Positions 8,829-18,154 are shown, numbered from the stretch's first letter. The stretch: DNA of 64,000 nucleotides from JAKALX01 sp964508715 (GCA_964508715.1 CAZDUX010000013.1:33057-97056); one strand, 5' to 3'. The notes: generated by a model from the letters alone, not told the origin. Program-made: numbers and translations.

Positions 8829-9287
8829 TCAGCCGAGCGGCTGGATGATCAGCGTCTCCAACGCCGACTCCGGCACCGCGCCGGGCTCATTCAGGTAGAC
8901 CTCACGGCACGGGCCTGCCGGCTCTTTCCCATGCTGCGCAATCCATCCGAATAACTCGGCGTAGACCGCCCCCGTCCCGCTGTACGGTCCGCGATAAAGG
9001 ACTTCGGCCGCCGGCCCCGCCGGGAGCGTCAGTCCACGCACTTCACCTTCGCCTTCGATCGCCCGGGTCAGCGGAAACCCCGCTTCCACATCCACGGCCT
9101 CGGGTTCGACCGAGTAGTACTGTGCGAACGGTGGACCGGCGAACTCCGCACCGTGCCGCCCGGCGTACTCCATCAGCACTCCGAACGCCCGGCCAAAGAA
9201 CTCCGGCAACCGGGCCACCGGCACGCTCTCGCGGATTGCGATCGCTGGCTGCTCCGCTAACGTGACTTCCCTGATCTCGAGGCTCAT
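8829..9287 (-). CDS. GyrI-like / AraC-effector-binding domain protein
   Basis: The protein is 152 aa and consists only of the GyrI-like small-molecule-binding (SOUL/effector) domain: an N-terminal strand (LEIREVTLAEQPAIAIRESV), a central GFPL segment, and the late YRGPYSG...YAELFGWIAQHG element with a conserved Glu in VYLNEPG. There is no DNA-binding domain, so it is a stand-alone ligand binder. A GGAGGAGG-type ribosome site precedes the ATG. It is a single gene; its ligand is unknown. In related proteins this domain binds hydrophobic drugs or hydrolyses reactive compounds. Confidence 0.83.
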   Translation of the reverse strand: MSLEIREVTLAEQPAIAIRESVPVARLPEFFGRAFGVLMEYAGRHGAEFAGPPFAQYYSVEPEAVDVEAGFPLTRAIEGEGEVRGLTLPAGPAAEVLYRGPYSGTGAVYAELFGWIAQHGKEPAGPCREVYLNEPGAVPESALETLIIQPLG

Positions 9288-9423
9288 CGTTTCCTCCTCC
9301 AGCCGGGCTACGCCGACGGTATACCGGTGCGTCGCCGGACTCGAGGTGCAGAGGGCTCGTCATTGCTGCACCTATCGCCCAATACCTATCACCCGATGGA
9401 TCAGCCAGCCGCAAGACTCCGCC

Positions 9424-11370
9424 TCAATCGAACCAGCGCATCTCGCCCGGCTGCAGACCCACCTCGAAGGCACGGCCCCGCGCCTCGACAGCGATCGTCC
9501 GCGTCTGCTCCAGGTCGTTTCGCACCTGCACGCGCCCGCTTACCTGCCGCACGAGCAGGTCCTTGTAGGTCAGGCTCGCCGAGTCGCCCACCACCCGCGG
9601 TGTCGGGCCTCGCCCGCTCACCTGCCACAGCACTGCATCGTGTGGCCGCAGGTACACATCGCCCATCCCGAGCAGGCGGCCGGCCCAGGCATCGAACGCC
9701 ACCTCGCCGGGTCTTAGCAGTTCGCCCGTCACCACCCAGCGGGCCTCGTCGCTCCAGTTCAGCACGCCCACGAGGAATCGCCCCTCGCCCAGGTCCGCCC
9801 GCCATGTCGACGGCACCGGCCCCTCCGATGGGTCATATGGCTCGGCCGCCACGCCGGGCGGTGGGAACAGCGCCAGCGCCATCGCCTGCCGCTCCGGCGA
9901 AAGCTTCGGCAGGTCGTCGCTCGCCACCACCATCCCCCCGCTCAGTGCAATCGCGGTCGCGAGGAAACGCGTCTCCTCCGGCCCCAGTGCCGTGTCGTTC
10001 TCTCGCACGATCAGGCAGTCCGGGTCGTTCGCCCACCAGCGGTTGTGCATCCAGTTGCGCTGGAGCGTCATCCGCATCGCGTGCTTCACCGATGGGTTCA
10101 CGCCGTCGAACCAGAGCTCCTTTACGTCCGGCCCCACCCGCATGGCGTCGACCAGCCCCACCGCCGGCCCAAAATGGCACGTGCATCCGAGGATGAATGT
10201 CTCCTGGCCAGCCGCCTCGCGGATGATCTCCAGTCCGCGCCGCAAGTTCTGGGCAGCCGTTGTGCCCGCGGCGTGGTACGCCACCATTGATGCTGGTCGT
10301 GCCGCATACGCTAGCGCATCGAGCTTGAGGTACTCGTAGCCCCACTCGCGCACCACCGTCCGCACCGTATCGCGAAGCCACTGCTCCGCCTCCGGATGCG
10401 TGCAATCCAGCACAGCACACCGCCCCAGCCATAGCTCAACGAACAGGATCTCGCCGTCCCTGGTCCGCAGGGCCAGCTCGGGATGCTCCCGCAACGCCGC
10501 CGAATCCTCGTGCAGCACGAACGGCGCCAGCCAGATCCCCGGCCTGTATCCCGCCTCGCGGATGCGGCCGGCCAGCGCCTTCATCCCCGATGGGAACTTC
10601 GCGTTGGGGACGAGCCAGTCGCCGGTGTGGCTCTGAAACCCGTCATCGATCTGCACGTATTCCGCCGGGTGCCTCTCCGCCACCATCGCCTCGAGGTTCG
10701 CCACCACGTCCGTCTCGCTCACCCGGTTGTAAAAGTAATACCAGCTGCACCACCCGCCTGGCACATGCCCCGGGACCCGCGCCGACATCTCCCGCCCGGC
10801 CACGTCCGCGTACCGCTCCATCATCGCGAGCGCATCACGCCCATCCATGAAGAGCAGCGGTGGACACGTATATACCTCGCCCGGAGCAACCTCCACGCCA
10901 TCGAGGTCGAAGACGAGCGCGATCCGTGTCACATGCTCTTCGTCTTCGTCCACGTCGACCTCGAAGTCGAAGAAGCAATGGCTCATATCGAGCGAACCCG
11001 CGAGAAGAACCGGGGCCGCCTTTGCCGGGAGCGTCAGCGTCCCTGCCTCGCGGCTCACATAGCGCCGTCCGCCCCCGTCGAGTTGCCTGGCGAACCGCCC
11101 GTCGTACCCCTCTGCCGCCGGCGACCCGAAGTTGCGGACGATCGCATCCATCTGCATGTAGCGGCCATGGAGCCACGCCCAGCCATCGGCTGCCGGGATG
11201 CGCACGTTCGCAACGAGTCGCAGGTCACCCGGCCGCAGCGTCGCAGCCGACCTATTCGTCAGCGAAACGAGGAGTCGCCCGCTATGCGCCTCGTGGCTGA
11301 AGGCGATATCTGCATCGGTAACCGGCTCTGCCTCGAGTTCGAGGCCCCATGGAAGGTTTGAGGGAAACAT
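9424..11370 (-). CDS. GH36-type alpha-galactosidase
   Basis: The protein is 648 aa, close to the usual GH36 length. The (beta/alpha)8 domain starts near WCSWYYFYNRVSETDV. The nucleophile is very probably the Asp in YLKLDAL, and the acid/base is expected in the DAMRVGPDV region. VQIDDGFQ is the substrate-binding strand. N- and C-terminal beta domains flank the barrel. It should release terminal alpha-galactose (raffinose, melibiose or galactan fragments). No signal peptide is seen, so it acts in the cytoplasm on imported sugars, which agrees with the MFS transporter 21 bp upstream. A TAGTAT hexamer 6 nt before the start could drive it separately. Confidence 0.88.
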   Translation of the reverse strand: MFPSNLPWGLELEAEPVTDADIAFSHEAHSGRLLVSLTNRSAATLRPGDLRLVANVRIPAADGWAWLHGRYMQMDAIVRNFGSPAAEGYDGRFARQLDGGGRRYVSREAGTLTLPAKAAPVLLAGSLDMSHCFFDFEVDVDEDEEHVTRIALVFDLDGVEVAPGEVYTCPPLLFMDGRDALAMMERYADVAGREMSARVPGHVPGGWCSWYYFYNRVSETDVVANLEAMVAERHPAEYVQIDDGFQSHTGDWLVPNAKFPSGMKALAGRIREAGYRPGIWLAPFVLHEDSAALREHPELALRTRDGEILFVELWLGRCAVLDCTHPEAEQWLRDTVRTVVREWGYEYLKLDALAYAARPASMVAYHAAGTTAAQNLRRGLEIIREAAGQETFILGCTCHFGPAVGLVDAMRVGPDVKELWFDGVNPSVKHAMRMTLQRNWMHNRWWANDPDCLIVRENDTALGPEETRFLATAIALSGGMVVASDDLPKLSPERQAMALALFPPPGVAAEPYDPSEGPVPSTWRADLGEGRFLVGVLNWSDEARWVVTGELLRPGEVAFDAWAGRLLGMGDVYLRPHDAVLWQVSGRGPTPRVVGDSASLTYKDLLVRQVSGRVQVRNDLEQTRTIAVEARGRAFEVGLQPGEMRWFD

Positions 11371-11391
11371 CGCCCCATACTAGTACGCGCA

Positions 11392-12762
11392 TCAGAGACG
11401 GTCGTGGCGGCCCACGGCGGTCCGCGCCGCCGTCCCCGCGGCCGGGCGTTCTGTATCGGCGGCTCGCTGCTCGCTGCCAGCCCCGGCCCGGGAATCCGGG
11501 CTCACGACCTGCCGCAACTCCTCTTCGGGAGGGTGCAGCCCCCGGAAGAACGCGTAATAGACTGCCGCGTTCGCCAGCTGTGCCAGCGCCCCGAGCCCGA
11601 ATGGCAGCGCCATCGCGATGTGCTCGAACAGGTATCCCGCGAAGGCCGGGCTGGCCGCCGACGTTACCTGCGATGGGAGATTCGATAACCCCGCCACGAT
11701 GCCGCGCTCCTCCGGCGGTACGACCCCCATCACGTACGACTGCCGCAACGGCAAACCCACCCGCTGAACCATCATCCGGACGAAGTACACAGCACCGGCC
11801 ATCCAGAATTGCGGCGCAAGCACCATCGGGACGATGAGCAGCGCACTGATAACCCGCGTCGCCACGATTGCCCGGACGATGCCGAGCCGCTCTGCTACCG
11901 ATGCCGCACTCAGGGTCGATGCCATCGCCGCCAGGTTGATCATCGTGTAGAGCACCCCGATCGTCCCCGGACCGGCACCAAAACGCCGGTAGAACCAGTA
12001 CGTAACGAATGGCCCGAAGAAACCCACCGCGAGTCCGTTGAGCCCGTTCGTCAGCCACAGCTTGCGCAAGATGGGCCACGACTTGCGAGGCATGCCGATC
12101 GCTCGTTTTCCCGGTTGGTGCTCGGTCCTTCTCGGCGCGATGGGTAACGGCAGCAGTCCCGCCGCCAGCGTCATGCATGCGAATACAATGAAAGCAGGCC
12201 GGTACGCGTTCAGCCCGTGCAATCCCAGGTGGCCGGCAATACTGGGAATGAACGCCAGCGGCCCACCCCCAATCAGGGCCCCCAGCGATGAGGCGACGGT
12301 GAGCCTGCTGAAGACACTGTTCCGAACCGCTGGTGAAACGCAATCCGCGATGTACGCCTGTTCTGCGGGCTGGTAGGGCCCAACAGACCCGCCCCCTGCC
12401 CCAGAACCTCGCCCGAACGACCCCAGCGCGGCGGAGACGAAGAGAACCGCCGCGATGTCGGTCGAGGCGAATGCCAGCCCTGAAATCGAGGCAAGGAGCG
12501 GCACCCCGATGATGAACGGCTTCCGCCCGATATGGTCTGATAGCGCCGCCACCAGGCTCGTGATAACCGCCGAGACGATCGCCGTGGCCGCGAAGAGTAT
12601 GCCGAGCCTCGACGCGCTGAAACCCGCTTTCGCCAGGTAGATGGGTACCACAATCGCGGCCAGCGCGCGTGCCGCACTCATGAGCGCACGCGCTGAGAGC
12701 AGGAGAGCGATATCGCGTGTCATCCAGCCGGGCCGGATATGCCCGCGCACGGAAGCAGCCAT
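11392..12762 (-). CDS. Major facilitator superfamily transporter, likely sugar
   Basis: The protein is 456 aa with about 12 hydrophobic helices, starting at IALLLSARALMSAARALAAIVVPIYLA. The loop between helices 2 and 3 has SDHIGRKP, a clear form of the MFS GxxxDRxGRR motif. The last 40 residues are polar. It lies between the galactosidase and the sugar nucleotidyltransferase on the same strand, so uptake of alpha-galactosides or galactose is the likely job. Sequence alone cannot separate this from drug efflux. Confidence 0.82.
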   Translation of the reverse strand: MAASVRGHIRPGWMTRDIALLLSARALMSAARALAAIVVPIYLAKAGFSASRLGILFAATAIVSAVITSLVAALSDHIGRKPFIIGVPLLASISGLAFASTDIAAVLFVSAALGSFGRGSGAGGGSVGPYQPAEQAYIADCVSPAVRNSVFSRLTVASSLGALIGGGPLAFIPSIAGHLGLHGLNAYRPAFIVFACMTLAAGLLPLPIAPRRTEHQPGKRAIGMPRKSWPILRKLWLTNGLNGLAVGFFGPFVTYWFYRRFGAGPGTIGVLYTMINLAAMASTLSAASVAERLGIVRAIVATRVISALLIVPMVLAPQFWMAGAVYFVRMMVQRVGLPLRQSYVMGVVPPEERGIVAGLSNLPSQVTSAASPAFAGYLFEHIAMALPFGLGALAQLANAAVYYAFFRGLHPPEEELRQVVSPDSRAGAGSEQRAADTERPAAGTAARTAVGRHDRL

Positions 12763-12867
12763 CGCCTTCCTCTCCGGGCCCGGTCGATGACCGGCCCCTG
12801 CATCAGTATCCGCCCAACCCTATAACCTTAACGGAAAGGTGAACCTACGATACAGCCCGGCTATCGC

Positions 12868-13587
12868 TCAGAACGCCTGCCGGGCCGCCGTTAGCTGTTC
12901 CGGAGTCCCGATGTCGAACCACGGCCCCTCCACCGGGCTCGCAACGACCCGCGCACCGCTCGCGATGAGCGCACCGACCGCCTGCGGTAGCTCATACTCG
13001 CCCCGCTCCGATGGCTCCAGGGCCGCGATGAGCGGCCAGATCTCTGGTCCCAGCACCCCAAAACCAGCATTATTCCAGCGCGTCGTCGATCTCCCCTTCG
13101 CCGGCTTCTCGACCAGCCGCGTGACCCGCATCGCGTCGTCCACGTACACCGCACCCCCGGCCCACGGGTCGTCGACCTCGTTCACCGCTATGACGGCATC
13201 GGCGAGGCGGGCACGCCGAATTGCTAACCGATAGTTCTCGGGACGAACGAGAATATCGCCCCACCCGAAGAAGAACCGCTCGTCGCCGGCAAACTCCCGC
13301 CCAAGAGCGAGCGCCCGGGCCGTTCCCTCGAGCCGTTCCTGTCGTGCATAGGCGATCTGGATTCCCGCTGCGGCCCCATTCCCCAGCTCCGCCTCGATGA
13401 GCTCGCCCAGGTGTCCCGTCACGACCAGGAACCGCTCGATCCCCGCCCGCATCAGCCCATCGATGATGCGCACCAGGATCGGCCGCCCCCCGACCTCGAG
13501 CAACGGCTTGGGCGCCTCGGCGGTCAGCGAACCCAGCCGCGTACCTTTCCCGGCCGCCAGCACGATCGCCCGGTCGATCCCCCTCAC
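12868..13587 (-). CDS. Sugar-1-phosphate nucleotidyltransferase
   Basis: The protein is 239 aa. It has the diagnostic nucleotide-binding start VLAAGKGTRL with the later Lys in EAPKPLLEVGGRPIL, and FGWGDILV as the metal/sugar strand. The start is GTG at 13587, and its GTGA overlaps the TGA of galactokinase, so translation is coupled. It should join a sugar-1-phosphate to an NTP. Because it sits directly behind galK and no galT is visible, galactose-1-phosphate is the most likely substrate, which would give UDP- (or dTDP-) galactose. A GlmU/RfbA/ManC-like specificity is not excluded; the short length without a C-terminal hexapeptide domain excludes a full GlmU. Confidence 0.85.
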   Translation of the reverse strand: MRGIDRAIVLAAGKGTRLGSLTAEAPKPLLEVGGRPILVRIIDGLMRAGIERFLVVTGHLGELIEAELGNGAAAGIQIAYARQERLEGTARALALGREFAGDERFFFGWGDILVRPENYRLAIRRARLADAVIAVNEVDDPWAGGAVYVDDAMRVTRLVEKPAKGRSTTRWNNAGFGVLGPEIWPLIAALEPSERGEYELPQAVGALIASGARVVASPVEGPWFDIGTPEQLTAARQAF

Positions 13588-14834
13588 CGGATCTCCAACC
13601 CCCCGCTCGCATGCACCTCGAATGCCGGCCCGCCTGTCGCCGCCACCGCCGCGTCAATCACGGCGCTGACCTTGTCCGGGGGGCATGCGGCAAGGGCGAA
13701 CCCTCCGAATCCAGCACCGGTCAGCCGTGAACCGAACGCACCGGCCTTACGCATCGCGGCGCATACCCGGTCGAGCGAGGGCGTACTGCACCGAAAATCC
13801 TCCCGCAGGCTGTTGTGCGATGCGTCGAGCAGCGTCCCGAACCGCTTCAGGTCGCCTGCGATGAGCGCCTGTTCGGCCTGATCGACGCGCTGCGCCTCCT
13901 CCAGGATGTGCCGTGCAACCCGCTTCACCGGCACCTTCACCTGCGTATCCCACGTCTCCGACGTCAGTTGAACCAGGTGGGCGACGTCCAGCTGCACGCC
14001 GTGTGCCACTTCCCGAGCCGAAATCTTGTCTGGCAACCCGTCGACCAGGACGTCCACCACGTCCGTGTCCGCGATCTGCCCCAGCGTGAATGGCTGATCG
14101 AGATCCACCCCAACCTCGTCCGCGAGCATCGCCGCTGCAATTCGCGCGCCAACGACTCGCTCGTTATAGGCGTCCCTGGCCGACCCGCCTTTCGGCGCCT
14201 CCTCGCCCGATGACGCCACCACGAACGCCAGCCCTGCCGGGATCGGCACAAACCGGCACCCTGCCGGCCGGAAGTCGATGCGCAGCGCCTTCCCCGCTTC
14301 CGCGAACGCGATAACCGTCTGGTCCATGCCGCCACTCTCGACACCCACATGCCGCTCGGCCACGATCGCCCGCTGCACGAGCTCTTCTCGCTCGAGCGGC
14401 GAGCCCCACGCTCTCGAAGCCGCCGCCAGGATCGCCACGCTCAACGCCGACGATGAGCTCAGCCCGCCCGTCGCTGGCAGATCCCCGCCCACATACAGGT
14501 ACACTCCCTGGCCCGGAGCAACATCCGTTAGCTGCCCCATCGCCCCGGCCACGTACCGGTGCCACGCTGCGCCGGATGGATGCCGGTTGTCTCGCTCGAA
14601 ACGCGCATCCCCTTCGAAGGTTGCCGATCGCGCTTCAACGAGGCCTGCCTCTCCCGGCCCTGCGGCGACGTACAGCGACTGTTCGATAGCGATCGGCAGC
14701 ACCGGCAGCTCCGAGTAGTCCGTGTGCTCGCCAATCAGGTTTACCCGCCCCGGCGCGCGTGCCACGACTGCCGGAGCCTCGCCATATCTCTCCCCGTACG
14801 CCTCTCGAACCAACCCGAACTGCTCGTCATTCAT
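13584..14834 (-). CDS. galK: Galactokinase
   Basis: The protein is 416 aa of the GHMP kinase family. Motif 1 is GRVNLIGEHTDY (galactokinase signature); motif 2 is GGLSSSSAL; the catalytic Asp lies in SGGMDQT; motif 3 is LTGAGFGG. After GEHTDY the residues are SELPVLP rather than the common NGG/NQG-VLP, a small departure near the sugar site. ATG 14834 is favoured over an in-frame GTG at 14840: TAGGCT (complement of 14842-14847) lies 7 nt before the ATG, implying a short or absent leader. It is the first gene of the galactoside cluster and overlaps the nucleotidyltransferase by 4 bp. Confidence 0.92.
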   Translation of the reverse strand: MNDEQFGLVREAYGERYGEAPAVVARAPGRVNLIGEHTDYSELPVLPIAIEQSLYVAAGPGEAGLVEARSATFEGDARFERDNRHPSGAAWHRYVAGAMGQLTDVAPGQGVYLYVGGDLPATGGLSSSSALSVAILAAASRAWGSPLEREELVQRAIVAERHVGVESGGMDQTVIAFAEAGKALRIDFRPAGCRFVPIPAGLAFVVASSGEEAPKGGSARDAYNERVVGARIAAAMLADEVGVDLDQPFTLGQIADTDVVDVLVDGLPDKISAREVAHGVQLDVAHLVQLTSETWDTQVKVPVKRVARHILEEAQRVDQAEQALIAGDLKRFGTLLDASHNSLREDFRCSTPSLDRVCAAMRKAGAFGSRLTGAGFGGFALAACPPDKVSAVIDAAVAATGGPAFEVHASGGLEIR

Positions 14835-14928
14835 CCCCACGAGCCTAACCTAATTTCCCATTTTGGATTTGGGGGACGATCCGCCGGCCTGTGCCCGGCC
14901 CTGCTATCCTGCGACCCCGGCTCCTGGT

Positions 14929-14963
14929 AATCGACAACCGGCAATCAAGAATCGAAAATCCCG
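14929..14963. repeat. Heptamer array A (AATCGNN, 5 units)
   Basis: Five head-to-tail 7-bp units: AATCGAC, AACCGGC, AATCAAG, AATCGAA, AATCCCG. It lies between the divergent galK and acyl-CoA dehydrogenase genes. It belongs to the same family as the arrays near 16.7, 16.9, 18.2 and 38 kb (complement NNCGATT), but unlike those it is not at a stop codon. TATGCT at 14965-14970 directly follows and could be a -10 box. Confidence 0.75.
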
Positions 14964-14986
14964 CTATGCTTCCCTCCAATTCCGCC

Positions 14987-16696
14987 ATGCCCACCACTCG
15001 CGGCATGAACTTCTTCGATGCCGACCCCAACCTCCTCTTTACCCTTCGCCAGCACGCCCAGCCCGAGGACGCTGAGCGTGCAATCCCCCTCCTTCGTGAG
15101 GTTGGCGAGGTCGCTGGTAACGAACTCGACGAACTTGCGATGCTCGCCGACAGGAACCCGCCCCGGCTCGAGAACTTCGACGCGTACGGCCAGCGTATCG
15201 ACGACGTGATCTACCACCCCTCCTACGTTGAGATGCAGAAGATAGGCTTCTCCCGATTCGGCTTCGCCGCCATGTCCCACCGCGAAGGCGTCATGGGCTG
15301 GCCCGGCCGCATCCCCCACGTCGTCAAGTACGCCCTCTCGTACCTCTTCGTCCAGAGCGAGTTCGGGCTTTTCTGCCCTATCTCCATGACCGACTCTGCC
15401 GCACGTGTCATCAACATGTACGGCCCCGATGAGCTTCGCCAGCGCTATCTCCCCGGCCTCACATCCACCGATTTCGGCTCCCTCATGCAGTCCGCTCAGC
15501 TCCTTACCGAGCGCACGGGAGGCAGCGATGTAGGCGCGAACGAGTGCGTCGCCCGGCGGCAGCCCGACGGCAGCTGGGAACTCTGGGGCGAGAAGTGGTT
15601 CTGCTCGAACGCGGGCAGCGCCGTCCATCTCACCCTTGCACGGCCCGAAGGCGCCCCGGGTGGCACCAGGGGCCTCGGCATGTTCGTCGTCCCCCGTTTT
15701 CTCCCCGATGGAACACGGAACGCCATCGTCATCCGCCGCCTCAAGGACAAGCTCGGCACCCGCGACATGCCCAGCGGCGAATACGAGTTCCACGGCGCAA
15801 AGGCCTACGTCCTCGGCGACATCACCCGCGGCTTCCCCCAGATGGCCGAGATGATCAACGTCTCGCGCCTCTCGAACGGCATGCGCGCCTCAGCCATGAT
15901 GCGCCGCTCCCTGCTCGAAGCCGTCGTTCACGCCCGCGGGCGCTCCGCCTTCGGCAAGGCGCTCATTGACCTCCCCCTCGTCCGCGACCAGATCTTCGAG
16001 ATGACGATGGACGTCGAGGCTGCCCTCACCCTCGTTCTGTATGCTGCCAGCGCCCTCGATCAGGCAGACGCCGGCTCCGAGTTCCACGAGAAGGCCATCC
16101 GCATCACCACGCCCCTCATCAAGTACGCCGTCTGCAAGCAGGCCAGGAGTACCAGCGGCCTCTCGATGAACATCCGGGGCGGCAACGGCTACATCGAGGA
16201 ATGGGTCAACGCCCGCCTCGTCCGCGACTCCTTCCTCGGCAGCATCTGGGAAGGAGCCGAAAACGTCGTCGCCCTCGACATCGCCCGTGCCGCAACCAAG
16301 GGTCGCGCCCACGAAGCCCTCTTCGGCGACCTTGCAACGAAGCTCGACGCCCTGCGTGACCCCGATGTCCGCCGCGAGGCTGCGCCCCTTCGCGACGCCC
16401 TTGCCGCCACGAAGTCCCGCCTCGAGCAACTCCTCCCGCTTCCGTCCGAAGAGCGAGAACCGAAGATGACACGGATGGCCGACCGCATGGCCGCCGTCGC
16501 CTGCGCCATTCTCCTCATGGTCGACGCCGACGCCCAGGCCAAGGCGGGCGAGGGCTACCGCAAGCTCCTCATCGCGACCGAGTACCGCCGCCGCAACCTC
16601 GATGGCGGCGACCCCCTCGATTGGGGCACCGCTGGTGTCCGCTGGCTCGACGAAGTACTCGACTGGAAGCCCATCCCCGCCGAAGCCCTCCGCTGA
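14987..16696 (+). CDS. Acyl-CoA dehydrogenase
   Basis: The protein is 569 aa, the long ACAD form with a C-terminal extension. Residues include the TERTGGSDVG segment of the FAD/acyl-CoA middle domain, the WGEKWFCSN strand, and the C-terminal FAD segment NIRGGNGYIEEW. It oxidises an acyl-CoA to the enoyl-CoA and passes electrons to ETF; chain specificity cannot be told. Starts at 14987 (MPTTRG) or 15005 (MNFFDAD) are both plausible; neither has a strong ribosome site. Upstream reading would translate heptamer array A. Its TGA stop is the first base pair of heptamer array B. Confidence 0.88.
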   Translation: MPTTRGMNFFDADPNLLFTLRQHAQPEDAERAIPLLREVGEVAGNELDELAMLADRNPPRLENFDAYGQRIDDVIYHPSYVEMQKIGFSRFGFAAMSHREGVMGWPGRIPHVVKYALSYLFVQSEFGLFCPISMTDSAARVINMYGPDELRQRYLPGLTSTDFGSLMQSAQLLTERTGGSDVGANECVARRQPDGSWELWGEKWFCSNAGSAVHLTLARPEGAPGGTRGLGMFVVPRFLPDGTRNAIVIRRLKDKLGTRDMPSGEYEFHGAKAYVLGDITRGFPQMAEMINVSRLSNGMRASAMMRRSLLEAVVHARGRSAFGKALIDLPLVRDQIFEMTMDVEAALTLVLYAASALDQADAGSEFHEKAIRITTPLIKYAVCKQARSTSGLSMNIRGGNGYIEEWVNARLVRDSFLGSIWEGAENVVALDIARAATKGRAHEALFGDLATKLDALRDPDVRREAAPLRDALAATKSRLEQLLPLPSEEREPKMTRMADRMAAVACAILLMVDADAQAKAGEGYRKLLIATEYRRRNLDGGDPLDWGTAGVRWLDEVLDWKPIPAEALR

Positions 16697-16715
16697 ATTC
16701 ACGATTCACAATTCC
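16695..16715 (+). repeat. Heptamer array B (CGATTCA type, 3 units) at the acyl-CoA dehydrogenase stop
   Basis: The units are GAATTCA, CGATTCA, CAATTCC. The first overlaps the TGA stop at 16694-16696. It is inverted relative to array C 120 bp further on, so transcripts through both could pair. The sequence between them (16716-16836) holds nothing I can name. Confidence 0.7.
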
Positions 16716-16836
16716 CTGTCACGGCCAAGTCGGATGAACCGGGCCGCGCATTCGACGCCCTCGAGCCCAGTCCGGACCCCGAATCGAGAATCCGCCGCGA
16801 GTGCACACTCGAGATCGTCCTCGTAAAGACATTGCG

Positions 16837-16920
16837 GGAATCGTGCATCCTGAATCGTGAATCGTGACTTATGAATCGTGAATCATGAATTGTGAATCAC
16901 GAATTGTGAATCGCGAATGA
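16837..16920 (-). repeat. Heptamer array C (12 units) spanning the coaBC stop codon
   Basis: Twelve 7-bp units, consensus TGAATCG on the plus strand (CGATTCA on the minus strand, the sense of coaBC). Units drift by one or two bases (TGACTTA, TGAATTG, CGAATTG). The array continues into coaBC and encodes roughly its last dozen residues (..SQFVIHNS), so the stop codon itself is made of repeat sequence. Confidence 0.85.
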
Positions 16921-18145
16921 GGCGCTCGGCCACCCGGTCCAATATCGCCCATCCCACCGCGTACTTGCTCTGCAGCGGGAACTCCTCCACTCGCCCATCG
17001 TCGTGGAAGATCATGACCTCGTTTGTTTCCGTCCCGAATCCCGATCCCGCTGCCGTCACGTCGTTCGCAACGATGAAGTGCAGCCGCTTCGACACCAGCT
17101 TCTTCTTTGCGTATTCCGCCAGGTTCTGCGTTTCGGCCGCGAAACCCACGCGCACGCCCCCGCCCGGGAGTGTCGCCAGGATGTCCGGGTTCTGCACCAG
17201 CCTCAGCGTGAACTCGTCGTCGCTCCCCGTCTTCTTGATCTTGTGGTCCGCTGCAGTCTCCGGCCGGAAATCCGCCGGCGCCGCCGACATGATGATCGCA
17301 TCCGAGTCGCGCGTCGCCTCCTGCAATGCGGCGAGCATCTCCGCCACGCTCTGTACGTCGGCCCGCTTGATACCGTATGGCGTCTCCAGGGCAATCGGCC
17401 CGGCGATGACGGTCACCTCGGCTCCCCGGTCGCGTGCAGCCTCGGCAATGGCGAATCCCATCTTCCCGGTGGACCGGTTACCGACATAACGCACGGGATC
17501 GATGGGCTCCTGCGTCGGCCCCGCGCTCACGACGATCTTCCGGCCCGCGAGGTCGCCGCTCCGTTTCCCCAGCAGCTGCCGCAGCGCCGCGACGATCTCC
17601 AGCGGCTCGGCCATCCGCCCGGCGCCCATGCGCCCCGTCGCGAGGCGCCCTTCCTTCGGACCGGCGAACGCCACGCCCCGCGAGCGCAGCGTTTCGCAGT
17701 TCGCCTGCGTCGCCGCGTGCGCCCACATCTGCGAGTCCATCGCCGGGGCCACGAGCACGGGGGCGGTCGTCGCCAGCGCGGTCAGCGTCACCATGTCCGG
17801 CGTACGCCCGCTCGCCAGGTTCGCGATGCAATCGGCCGTCGCGGGCGCGATCACGAGCGCGTCCGCCCGCCGCGCCACCTCGACGTGCGCCTCCGGCTCG
17901 CGGGCGGTGAACATATCCACGACCACGTCGCGCCCGCTCAGCGACTGGAACGTCAGCGGTGTCACGAACTGCGTCGCTGCCGGGGTCATCACCACTTCCA
18001 CATCCGCCCCGGCCTGTCGCAGCTTCGAGCACAGATCCGCCGCCTTGAAGGCCGCGATCGACCCTGTCACCCCGAGCGCGATCCGCTTCCCCGACAAGGG
18101 TAGATCCGGGTTCGGCGATGACTGCTGCTTGGGCTCCTGGTCCAC
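16883..18145 (-). CDS. coaBC: Bifunctional phosphopantothenoylcysteine decarboxylase / phosphopantothenate-cysteine ligase
   Basis: The protein is 420 aa, normal for CoaBC. The CoaC flavoprotein half has GVTGSIAAFKAADL (residues 25-38), His87 in AHVEVARRAD and the PAM-D-SQMW motif, where residue 137 is Asp where E. coli Dfp has the catalytic Asn. The position of the E. coli active-site Cys appears to be Thr170 in RLATGRMGAGRM. The CoaB half has the CTP/substrate motif NRSTGKMGFAIAEAA. It makes 4'-phosphopantetheine for CoA. The start is GTG 18145 with GAGGT 8 nt upstream. It follows coaX by 44 bp, giving a CoA biosynthesis operon. The last residues are encoded by heptamer repeats. Confidence 0.93.
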   Translation of the reverse strand: MDQEPKQQSSPNPDLPLSGKRIALGVTGSIAAFKAADLCSKLRQAGADVEVVMTPAATQFVTPLTFQSLSGRDVVVDMFTAREPEAHVEVARRADALVIAPATADCIANLASGRTPDMVTLTALATTAPVLVAPAMDSQMWAHAATQANCETLRSRGVAFAGPKEGRLATGRMGAGRMAEPLEIVAALRQLLGKRSGDLAGRKIVVSAGPTQEPIDPVRYVGNRSTGKMGFAIAEAARDRGAEVTVIAGPIALETPYGIKRADVQSVAEMLAALQEATRDSDAIIMSAAPADFRPETAADHKIKKTGSDDEFTLRLVQNPDILATLPGGGVRVGFAAETQNLAEYAKKKLVSKRLHFIVANDVTAAGSGFGTETNEVMIFHDDGRVEEFPLQSKYAVGWAILDRVAERLIRDSQFVIHNS

Positions 18146-18154
18146 TTGACGACC

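Noticed and set aside
9327..10196. 289-aa plus-strand frame opposite the GH36 gene
   Set aside because: Arg/Pro/Ser-rich shadow of the galactosidase with no recognisable motif.
16837..16920. Heptamer and octamer arrays as CRISPR
   Set aside because: Units are only 7-8 bp, contiguous, with no unique spacers.
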